Origin: Acidimicrobiales bacterium
GTDB lineage: Bacteria; Actinomycetota; Acidimicrobiia; Acidimicrobiales; Iamiaceae
Assembly: GCA_030448105.1 (NCBI GenBank)
Contig: JAUJNP010000005.1
Span: 74,816 to 138,815, forward strand
Length of the DNA stretch: 64,000 nt
Direction: 5' to 3'
Of this stretch, positions 42,834 through 50,031 are shown one piece after another. How positions within the stretch are numbered: the first letter of the stretch is position 1; every line of letters begins with the position of its first letter. The notes below the pieces were generated by a model. That model had not been told where the DNA came from. It ran no database searches and saw nothing but the letters and a program-made list of their open reading frames with translations. Both the position numbers and the translations under genes were made by a program.

Positions 42834-44406
42834 TCACAGCTCGGATTCCCAGTCCCTCGTTTCCAAGATCTCGCAGACTCGGCGGAGGAAGGCGGTGGCG
42901 TAGGCGCCGTCGAAGGCCCGGTGGTCCCAGGCCATCGACAGGTTGCCCATGGAGTGGATGGCGATGGCCTCGTTGCCGGCGGCGTCGGTGACCACCACCG
43001 GCCTGCGGAATACGCCCTCGGTGGAGAGGATCATGACCTGCGGCTGGTTGATCACCGGCAGGTTCACGAGAGTGCCGAGGCGCCGGCGTTGGTGATGGTG
43101 ACGGTGCCGCCGCTGATGTCGTCGGCCGACAGCTTCTTGGCCCGGGCCCGGTTGGCCAGGTCGGAGATCTCCCGGGCGATGGCCCGCAGGCGCTTGTCCT
43201 GGGCGTCGTGGATCACCGGCACGATGAGGCCCTCGTGGTTGAGGTCGACGGCGATGCCGAGGTTGACGTAGTTGTGCACGATGAGCTCGCCCTCGCCGAC
43301 GGTGGCGTTCATGTGCGGGAACTCCTCGATGGCGTCGACGAGGGCCCGGGCGATGAACGGCAGGTAGGTGAGGCTGAACCCCTCGTCGGCCCGGAAGGCC
43401 TCCTTGCGGGCGGCGCGGGCCCGTTCCACCGCCTCGAAGTCGACCTCCATAACCGAGAACACGTGGGGTGACGTGGCCTTGGAGCGCACCATGTGCTCCC
43501 CGGTGCGCCGCCGGATGTTGTTGAGCGGCACCACGGTGTCGCGCTCGCTGGGCTTGGGGGCAGCCACCTGGGCCGCCGGGACGGCGGCGGCCGGCGCCGG
43601 CGCAGCAGACGCAGCGGCGGCGGGCGCCTCGGCCGCAGGGGCGGCGGCGGCCGCCGCCGGCGCAGTCGTCGGGGCGGACGCCGGGCTGGGCACGGCGGAG
43701 GGGCCACCTTCCACGGCCCGGAGCACGTCGGCCCGGGTGACCCGGCCACCGGCCCCGGTACCGGCGATGGTGGAGGGGTCGAGGTTGTGCTCGCTGACCA
43801 GGCGCCGCACCACGGGCGACAGCACCATCCCCTCACCCCCGAAGCGGGCGCGGAGCGCTGGACCCCTCCGGGGCAGGGGCGGGAGCCTGCTCGGCCGCGT
43901 CCGGCCTGCGGCTCGGCCGCGGGTGCCTGCTCCTCGGGGTCTGTGGGCGCCGGCTCGGCCAACGCCTCCTGGTCGAGCGTCTCCTGTTCGGCGGCCTCCT
44001 GCTCGAGGGCGGTGCCACCGGCTTCGGCGGTGGCCTCGGCGGCCTCGGCCGCCTCGTCGCCGGCGGGCGCCCCAGGTTCAGCGGTGGCCGGCTGGGCCGC
44101 CTCGTCGCCGGCGGGCGCCCCGCCCCCGGCGTCAGCTGCCGCGTCGCCGGCGGGCGCCGCGCTGGCGGCGGCGCCGTCGGAGATCACCGCCAGGACGGTG
44201 CCCACGTCGACGGTCTCGCCCTCTTCCACCTTGATGTCGGCCAGGGTGCCGCTGATGGGCGACGGCACCTCGGAGTCGACCTTGTCGGTCGACACCTCGA
44301 AGAGGGGCTCGTCCTCGGCCACCGAGTCGCCGACCGCCTTGAACCAGCGGGTGATGGTGCCCTCGGTGACGGTCTCACCGAGCTGGGGCATCTGGATGTC
44401 GGCCAT
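42834..44406 (-). CDS. sucB: Dihydrolipoamide acyltransferase E2 (SucB/DlaT-like), frameshifted
   Basis: E2 core of a 2-oxoacid dehydrogenase. N-terminal lipoyl domain ([16 protein letters not shown] with the lipoylated Lys in VSTDKVDSE), an Ala/Glu/Pro-rich linker, a peripheral-subunit-binding domain ([20 protein letters not shown], then [10 protein letters not shown]) and a catalytic domain ending in [15 protein letters not shown] (HRxxDG). Three indels split it: two near 43910 and 43845 in the GC-rich linker, one near 43073 where T-N-A-G-A should run on into L-V-N-L-P-V-I-N. Start ATG 44406 with AAAGGAG upstream. An essential-type gene, so consensus error is likely. Confidence 0.88.
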
Positions 44407-44433
44407 CAGCCGCTGCTCCTTTGGTCGCGCATC

Positions 44434-45844
44434 TCAGCCGTGGAGGCCCCGGCCGGTGAGGCTGAGGAAGGTCTCGCCGAAGTTCTCCGACAGGGAGGGG
44501 TGGGGCTGGATGAAGTGGGCCACCTCGTCCACGGTGGCCTCCCAGTTCACCGCCAGGTAGCCCTGGCCGAGCTGCTCGGTGACCCACGGCCCGGCCATGT
44601 GCACGCCGAGCACCCGCCCGCCCGTGCCGTCGGGCTGCTTCTCGGCGATCACCTTCACCAGGCCTTCGGTGTCGCCCACGATCAGCGCCCGGCTGTTGCC
44701 GGTCCAGCGGTGCTTGGAGGTGACCACGTCGAAGCCGGCCTCGCGGGCGGCCTCCTCGGAGTAGCCGGCGAAGGCCACCTCGGGGTGGCAGTAGATGCAC
44801 CAGGCGACCTTGGCGTAGTCCACCGGCACGGTGGGCTCACCGAGGATCTGCTTCACCACGAGGATGGCCTCGGCGAAGCCGACGTGGGCCAGGCCCGGGG
44901 TGGCGATGACGTCGCCCACCGCCCACACGCCGTCCTCGGCGGTGCGGCACCCACTCGTCGACGGCGATGAAGCCTCGGTCGTCGACCTTCACGCCGGTGC
45001 CGTCGAGGCCCAGGGTGTCCGACCACGGCCGTCGACCGACCGACACGATGACGGCATCTACGTCGAGGGCCTCGCCGTCGCCGAAGCGCACGGTGGTGCC
45101 GCCTTCGCGTGGGTCGTGGCCCTCCACCTTGACGCCGGTGCGCACGTCGATGTTGCGCCCCTTGAAGGCCCGCAGGGTCACCGCCACCACGTCCTTGTCG
45201 ACGCCGGGAAGGATCTGGGGCAGGGCTTCGAGCACGGTGACCTGGCTGCCGAGGTCGGCCATCATCGAGGCGAACTCGCAGCCGATGGCCCCGCCGCCGA
45301 TGACCGCGACCCGCGACGGCAGCTCGGTGAGCTCGAACACCTCGTCGGAGGTGAGGACCACCTTGCCGTCCACGTCGAAGCCGGGGATGGTGCGGGCCAC
45401 CGAGCCGGCGGCGAGGATCACGTGGCGCCCCACCAGCTCGGCGGTGTCGCCATCGGCACCGGTAACGGTGACCGTGCGCTCCGGGCCGAGAGTGCCGGTG
45501 CCGGCGAAGACGGAGATCTTGCGGCTCTTGACCAGGCCGGTGAGCCCCTTGTGGAGCTGGTCGATCACCTGCTGCTTGCGGGCCATGGTGGTGGAGAAGT
45601 CGAGCTCGGCCGGGCCCACCTTCACGCCGTAGCGGTCGGCCGACCCGACCGAGCGGAACACCGACGCCGTCTCCAGCAACTCCTTGGCCGGGATGCACCC
45701 CCGGTGCAGGCAGGTGCCGCCCACCTTGTCCTTCTCCACCATGGCCACGTTTAGCCCGGCGGCTGCCCCGTAGAGGGCGGCGGCGTAGCCGCCGGGACCA
45801 CCGCCGACGACGACGACATCGAAGTTCTCGGCCGTGGGGACCAC
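44434..45844 (-). CDS. lpd: Dihydrolipoamide dehydrogenase E3, one frameshift
   Basis: Reoxidises dihydrolipoyl groups with NAD+. FAD loop VVVVGGGPGGYAAAL, redox disulfide GGTCLHRGCIPAKELL, NAD loop VAVIGGGAIGCEFA, GD motif WAVGDVIA, and the C-terminal active-site His/Glu in HFIQPHPSLSENFGE. One extra base in a GGG run (C-run 44949-44951 on the plus strand) breaks the frame between VDEW and CRTAEDGVWAVGD; the protein is otherwise complete. GTG start at 45844 overlaps an AGGAGGT, so the exact start is uncertain. 27 bp upstream of sucB. Confidence 0.9.
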
Positions 45845-45903
45845 CTCCTCGGGGACTCGCGGGCGAGCCTACCGGCCGGGGTTGAGGCCGTGACCGGGTC
45901 CGG

Positions 45904-45993
45904 TCAGCGCGCGAGCGTGACCTGGAGGGCGAAGGCCACGAGGATGGCGAGGCCGCAGACGAGGGCGGCCAGGATGAGCCTGCGGGTCGACAC
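45904..45993 (-). CDS. 29-residue single-pass membrane peptide downstream of mscL
   Basis: GTG-initiated ORF whose product begins V-S-T-R-R-L and continues as one hydrophobic helix (LILAALVCGLAILVAFALQV) ending T-L-A-R. It starts 11 bp after the mscL stop on the same strand. The positive-inside N-terminus (RR) followed by a single clean TM helix and sense bias suggests a real small protein. No homology call can be made from the sequence alone. Confidence 0.5.
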   Translation of the reverse strand: MSTRRLILAALVCGLAILVAFALQVTLAR

Positions 45994-46004
45994 CTAGCGG
46001 CGCT

Positions 46005-46385
46005 TCAGATCCGGGTACGGAGCTCGTCGCGGATCTCACGGAGGAGCAACACGTCCTCGCCGGGCTCGGTGGCGCCCACGTCGGTGACCCCCCGCCGGGA
46101 GAACGACTCGGACCGGTTGTAGGCCTTCACCACGAAGAAGAGGACCAGGCCGGTGAGCAGGAAGGTGACCACGGTGGTGAGGAAGGCGCCCAGGAGGATC
46201 CGGCCGTCGCCGATGTCGACGGTGGTGTCGAAGTTGGGCTGGCCGACCAGCGCTCCGATGATGGGGCTGATGACCCCGTTGGTGAAGGAGTCGATCACGT
46301 CCTTGAACTTCAGGGCGAGGATCAGCCCCACCGCGATCTCGACCAGGTTGCCCTTGAGGATGAACTCCTTGAACTCTCGCAGCAT
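46005..46385 (-). CDS. mscL: Large-conductance mechanosensitive channel MscL
   Basis: Osmotic emergency valve, 126 residues from MLREFKEFILKGNLVEIAVG (ATG 46385). TM1 contains LVEIAVGLILALKFKDVID and GVISPIIGAL; TM2 is LLGAFLTTVVTFLLTGLVLFFVV; a charged C-terminal helix ends EIRDELRTRI. Slightly unusual FTNGVISP in place of the more common V-N-D-V-I/L-M-P. Divergent from the epimerase-like gene, 22 bp between starts. Confidence 0.93.
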   Translation of the reverse strand: MLREFKEFILKGNLVEIAVGLILALKFKDVIDSFTNGVISPIIGALVGQPNFDTTVDIGDGRILLGAFLTTVVTFLLTGLVLFFVVKAYNRSESFSRRGVTDVGATEPGEDVLLLREIRDELRTRI

Positions 46386-46407
46386 CGGGCCACCGTAGGC
46401 TCGGCCG

Positions 46408-47310
46408 ATGGACGTCGCCATCACTGGTTCCAGCGGCCTCGTCGGCACCGCGCTGCGCCGTTCGCTGGAGGCCGACGGCCACCGTGCCATCCGGGTGGTG
46501 CGGCCCGGCTCGGCCGCGACCGGTCCCACGATCGATTGGGACCCCCAGGCAGGCACGATCGACCGGGCCGGCCTCGAGGGCGTCGACGCCGTGGTCAACC
46601 TGGCCGGCGAGGGCATCGCCTCGGGGCGCTGGACCGACGAGCACCGCCGACGAGTGAAGGAGAGCCGCACCCGAGCCACGGCGGTCCTGAGCGAGGCGCT
46701 GGCCGGGCTCGACGCCAAGCCCCGCGTCCTGCTCAGCGGATCGGCCATCGGTTACTACGGCGACCGGGGCGACGAGGAGCTGACCGAGCGCAGCCAGGCT
46801 GGCACCGATTTCCTGTCCGAGGTGGCCATCGCGTGGGAGGCGGCCACCGGCATGGCCGAGCAGGCCGGCATCCGGGTGACCCACCTGCGCACCGGCATCG
46901 TGCTGAGCACCGAGGGCGGGGCGCTGGCCAAGCAGCTCCTGCCCTTCAGGCTGGGACTCGGCGGTCCGGCGGGCAGGGGCGACCAGTGGCTGAGCTGGAT
47001 CTCCGTCGACGACGAGGTGAGCGCCATCCGGTTCCTGCTCGACCACGACGTGGCCGGACCGGTGAACCTCACCGCGCCCGCGCCCGTCACCAACGCCGAG
47101 TTCGCCAAGACCCTCGGCCGGGTTCTGCACCGCCCCGCGGTGGTGCCGATCCCCCGCGTCCTCGCCAAGCTCCCGGCAGGGGTGGGCGACCTCATCGGCT
47201 CGCTGCTGTTCACCGGCGCCCGGGTGCGCCCCGCCGTGCTCCAGGACGCGGGCTACCGCTTCGCCCACCCCACGCTCGAGGGTGCGCTCCGGGCGTTGCT
47301 CAGGCGCTGA
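46408..47310 (+). CDS. TIGR01777-family SDR epimerase-like protein
   Basis: 300 residues. NAD(P) loop VAITGSSGLVGTALRRSL, VNLAGEGIASGRWTDEHRRRV, SGSAIGYYGDRGDEELTE and GQWLSWISVDD-like DQWLSWISVDDEV, all hallmarks of the YfcH/TIGR01777 family; DUF1731-type C-terminus (LRPAVLQDAGYRFAHPTLEGAL, split LRPAVLQ). Biochemical role unknown. Ends overlapping a convergent DUF427 gene by 11 bp. Confidence 0.9.
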   Translation: MDVAITGSSGLVGTALRRSLEADGHRAIRVVRPGSAATGPTIDWDPQAGTIDRAGLEGVDAVVNLAGEGIASGRWTDEHRRRVKESRTRATAVLSEALAGLDAKPRVLLSGSAIGYYGDRGDEELTERSQAGTDFLSEVAIAWEAATGMAEQAGIRVTHLRTGIVLSTEGGALAKQLLPFRLGLGGPAGRGDQWLSWISVDDEVSAIRFLLDHDVAGPVNLTAPAPVTNAEFAKTLGRVLHRPAVVPIPRVLAKLPAGVGDLIGSLLFTGARVRPAVLQDAGYRFAHPTLEGALRALLRR

Positions 47311-47584
47311 CCTCCACGCCCTTCCAGAACGCCACCCGGTCCTTGATCCCGGCGGCGGCCTCCTTGGGGGTGGGGTAGTACCAGGCGGCGCCCTCGTTGC
47401 GCTCCCCGTCGACCACCACGTCGAAGTAGCTGGCCGTGCCCTTCCACGGGCACTCCGAGGTCTGTTCGCTCTCCTCCAGGACGGCGGCGTCCACCGCGTC
47501 CCGGGGGAAGTAGTGGTTGCCCTCGACCACGACGGTGTCGTCGGTGTCGGCCAGCACGGTGCCCTTCCAGGTTGCCTTGGCCAT
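47300..47584 (-). CDS. DUF427-family protein
   Basis: 94 residues covering the DUF427 domain: VVVEGNHYFPRDAV, ECPWKGTASYFDV, GAAWYYPTPKEAAAGIKDRVAFWKG (split WYYPTPKEAA). Short, soluble, single domain. The family is widespread in actinobacteria and of unknown function. Confidence 0.88.
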   Translation of the reverse strand: MAKATWKGTVLADTDDTVVVEGNHYFPRDAVDAAVLEESEQTSECPWKGTASYFDVVVDGERNEGAAWYYPTPKEAAAGIKDRVAFWKGVEVSA

Positions 47585-47706
47585 GGTGTCGCTCCTTGTT
47601 GGTTGGTTCCTCCTCCGCTGCGCTCCCCCGTCACCGGCTTCGCCGAACCGGGTGCCACGTCGGGGGCTGCTCCGCCTGGCGGCTACGCAGCGGTCAGGAG
47701 ACCGGT

Positions 47707-48483
47707 CTACTTGGGCGGCATCCGGATCCCACCGTCCAGACGGATGGTCTCGGCGTTCATGTACGAGTTGGTGATCAGCTCGACGGCCATGCTGGCGAAC
47801 TCCTCGGCGGTGCCGAGCCGCTTGGGGAAGAGCACCCCCTGCTTCAGCTTGTCCTTGAACGCCTCCGAGGCCTCACCGCTGCCGTAGATCGGCGTGTCGA
47901 TCAGCCCGGGGGCGATGCAGTTCACCCGCACGCCGACGGCGGCCAGGTCCCGGGCCACCGGCAGGGTCATGCCCACCACCCCGCCCTTGGAGGCCGAGTA
48001 CGACGCCTGGCCGATCTGGCCGTCGAAGGCGGCCACCGACGCCACGTTGACGATGGCCCCCCGCTCGTCGTCCTCCAGCGGGTCGTTCTGGGACATGGCG
48101 GTGGCGGCCAGGCGGCTGCAGTTGAACGTGCCGACCAGGTTGACCTCCACGACCTTCTTGAACACGTCGAGGTCGTGGGCCGAGGAGTACTGGCCGTCGC
48201 GGCCGATGGTGCGGGTGGCCCAGCCGACGCCGGCCGCGTTGACCAGGGCCCGCAGCGGGCCCATCTCCTTGGCCGCCTCCACCGCGGCGATCACCTCGTC
48301 GGTGTCGGCCACGTTGGCGTGGGCGAAGACGCCGCCGATGTCCTTGGCCACGGCCTCGCCTTTGTCGTCGGCCATGTCGACGATGACGACCTGCGCGCCG
48401 CGCTCGGCCAGCAGGCGGGCAGTGGCCTCGCCGAGGCCGGATCCGCCTCCGGTGACGATGGCTGAGATCCCTTGGATGTCCAT
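47707..48483 (-). CDS. Short-chain dehydrogenase (3-hydroxyacyl-CoA / HSD10-like)
   Basis: 258 residues from MDIQGISAIVTGGGSGLGEA. SDR motifs TGGGSGLG, NAAGVGW, catalytic Ser in VNVASVAAF and YSASKGG. The insertion around CSRLAATAMSQNDPL and ending ETIRLDGGIRMPPK match type II 3-hydroxyacyl-CoA dehydrogenases (HSD17B10-like) of actinobacteria involved in fatty-acid or sterol-side-chain oxidation. Substrate is inferred from family only. Confidence 0.88.
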   Translation of the reverse strand: MDIQGISAIVTGGGSGLGEATARLLAERGAQVVIVDMADDKGEAVAKDIGGVFAHANVADTDEVIAAVEAAKEMGPLRALVNAAGVGWATRTIGRDGQYSSAHDLDVFKKVVEVNLVGTFNCSRLAATAMSQNDPLEDDERGAIVNVASVAAFDGQIGQASYSASKGGVVGMTLPVARDLAAVGVRVNCIAPGLIDTPIYGSGEASEAFKDKLKQGVLFPKRLGTAEEFASMAVELITNSYMNAETIRLDGGIRMPPK

Positions 48484-48553
48484 GCGCGGGACCTTACTTG
48501 ACCCTCCGGTCAAGCCGGCCGGGCCGCCATCGCCTCACCCTCGGGGAGAAGAC

Positions 48554-48973
48554 TCAGACGTCGGGGTGAGGGACGGGCACGACGATGAGTCCTTCGATGC
48601 CGTCGAGATCAGCCGGATTGCAGGTGTGGATCGGCAATCCGTTGGCGATGGCCGTCGCCGCGATCATCGCGTCGTAGGCGCGGGCGGCGGGCTTGCGGCC
48701 CGCTCTCCGCAGCGACGCGGCGACCTGACCGAAGCTGCGAGCGGCGGCCGCGTCGAACGGCAAGGGATCGAAGTCCGCCTCGGCCTGCTGGAGGTGCGCC
48801 TGGCGAGCAGCTCGCTCGTGCTCATCGGAGGCCACCAACGGTCCGACGGAGAGCTCGGCCAGCGTGACCGCCGTGATCACCGGTTGGTCAGGAAGCGCCG
48901 AGGCATCGGCCAGGCGCCCGAGCAGGATCACGGTGCTCGTGTCGAGCACCCCACGGGTGTCAGCCGCGCTCAA
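48554..48973 (-). CDS. vapC: VapC-type PIN-domain toxin
   Basis: Predicted endoribonuclease toxin, about 139 residues. Acidic triad of the PIN fold: LDTSTVILL, TLAELSVG, AYDAMIAATA plus NPADLDG. TTG start at 48973 overlaps the antitoxin stop (TTGA), giving tight coupling; an in-frame GTG at 48949 is the alternative and would start just before the first catalytic Asp. Confidence 0.85.
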   Translation of the reverse strand: MSAADTRGVLDTSTVILLGRLADASALPDQPVITAVTLAELSVGPLVASDEHERAARQAHLQQAEADFDPLPFDAAAARSFGQVAASLRRAGRKPAARAYDAMIAATAIANGLPIHTCNPADLDGIEGLIVVPVPHPDV

Positions 48974-49212
48974 AGCGACCCGTCGACGAGCTCGTCGAGG
49001 TCGGCGCGAAGCCGGGCGGGGTCGACGGGCGGGAGGTGGCGCCACCGCTCCAGCAACGTGGCGGCGAGGAGGGGATCGGTCGCCACCGGGCGCAGCTCGG
49101 CGACCGGTCGGCCCGAACGGGTGACCGTCACCCGTTCGCCGCGCGCCACCCGATCCACCACTTCACCGCCGTGGTTGCGCAGCTCCCTGATCGAGACCTC
49201 CGTGTCCGCCAT
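48970..49212 (-). CDS. vapB: Phd/VapB-type antitoxin
   Basis: 80-residue antitoxin with the Phd/YefM DNA-binding N-terminus (VSIRELRNHGGEVVDRV, then ERVTVTRSGRPVAELRP) and a toxin-binding C-terminal tail (RADLDELVDGSL). ATG 49212. A perfect 18-bp palindrome lies 11 bp upstream and is its likely autoregulatory operator. Confidence 0.87.
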   Translation of the reverse strand: MADTEVSIRELRNHGGEVVDRVARGERVTVTRSGRPVAELRPVATDPLLAATLLERWRHLPPVDPARLRADLDELVDGSL

Positions 49213-49222
49213 AACCGAAGAA

Positions 49223-49240
49223 TGTATCACGCGTGATACA
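49223..49240. promoter_or_regulatory. Perfect 18-bp palindrome, vapBC operator
   Basis: TGTATCACGCGTGATACA is an exact 18-bp palindrome just upstream of vapB (start 49212). It is AT-richer than its surroundings, as expected for an operator overlapping a promoter. Confidence 0.75.
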
Positions 49241-49253
49241 CCTCAGTCTTCTG

Positions 49254-49796
49254 CTATTGGCCCAAGCGGCCGTCGATCCGTTCCCGCAAGAGGTCTGCGT
49301 GGCCGAGGTGGCGGGCGTACTCCTCGATCATGTGGATGAGCACCCAGCGCAGCGACACGGCGCCGAAACCGCGCTCGCCGGTGATGTCGAGGTCGGGGGC
49401 TGCGGAGACGAAGCCATCGGCGGACTCGATCTCGCCCCGCCACGCGGCCAGTGCCTCCTGGACGACCTCCGCATCGTCGACGGCACCATCGAAGTCTCCG
49501 TCCGGGTCATCCTCCGAGCAGTAGAGCCTGGGCGCGTCTTCACCCGCCATGGTTCGCCGGAACCAGCCGCGCTCCACCTCGGCCATGTGACGCACCAACC
49601 CGAGCAGCGACATCGTCGATGGTTCCACGGACCGCCGGGCGAGGTCGGCGGCGTCGAGTCCCGAGCACTTGAGCGCGAGCGTCTCGCGTTGCAACCGCAG
49701 GAAGCCGACGAGCAGCGTGCGCTCGTCACCCGCCCTCGCCACCTCGAACCGAGTGTCGAGGTCGGGATCGATGAACATGTCGGCGCGCGAGGGCAT
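49254..49796 (-). CDS. DinB/DUF664-family protein
   Basis: About 180 residues (ATG 49796; an in-frame TTG at 49832 is also possible). Four-helix-bundle pattern with metal-binding histidines in LVRHMAEVE, IHMIEEYARHLGHADLLRE and the fixed spacing of the DinB/YfiT superfamily. DUF664-type members are abundant in actinobacteria; some relatives are mycothiol- or bacillithiol-dependent transferases. Exact reaction unknown. Confidence 0.85.
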   Translation of the reverse strand: MPSRADMFIDPDLDTRFEVARAGDERTLLVGFLRLQRETLALKCSGLDAADLARRSVEPSTMSLLGLVRHMAEVERGWFRRTMAGEDAPRLYCSEDDPDGDFDGAVDDAEVVQEALAAWRGEIESADGFVSAAPDLDITGERGFGAVSLRWVLIHMIEEYARHLGHADLLRERIDGRLGQ

Positions 49797-49931
49797 GCCC
49801 GCGATGATCGATGATCGGTCTGGCCGCGCCAACCGGTTTCCGCATTGGTCGATCGCCTGCGATCGGCCCGAGGATGCGGCCGCGCTTCGACGGAGGACCC
49901 GAAACCCCGTCGACGCTGCGCCGTCGTGGCC

Positions 49932-49961
49932 TTGACACGGTCCGTCTCGTCATGAGATAAA
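49932..49961 (+). promoter_or_regulatory. Promoter of the large surface-protein gene
   Basis: TTGACA (49932-49937) and GATAAA (49956-49961) separated by 18 bp, 70 bp before the ATG at 50032. A directly repeated octamer TCTCGTCA at 49945-49952 and 49965-49972 (20 bp apart) flanks the -10 region, and GAGAT/ATCTC forms an inverted pair, suggesting regulation of this promoter. Confidence 0.5.
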
Positions 49962-50031
49962 TCATCTCGTCAGGGGGAGACACTCTTCGTTGCTCGGGAG
50001 ACCTCGAAGGGTTCGGGAGACGGGGGAGCCG

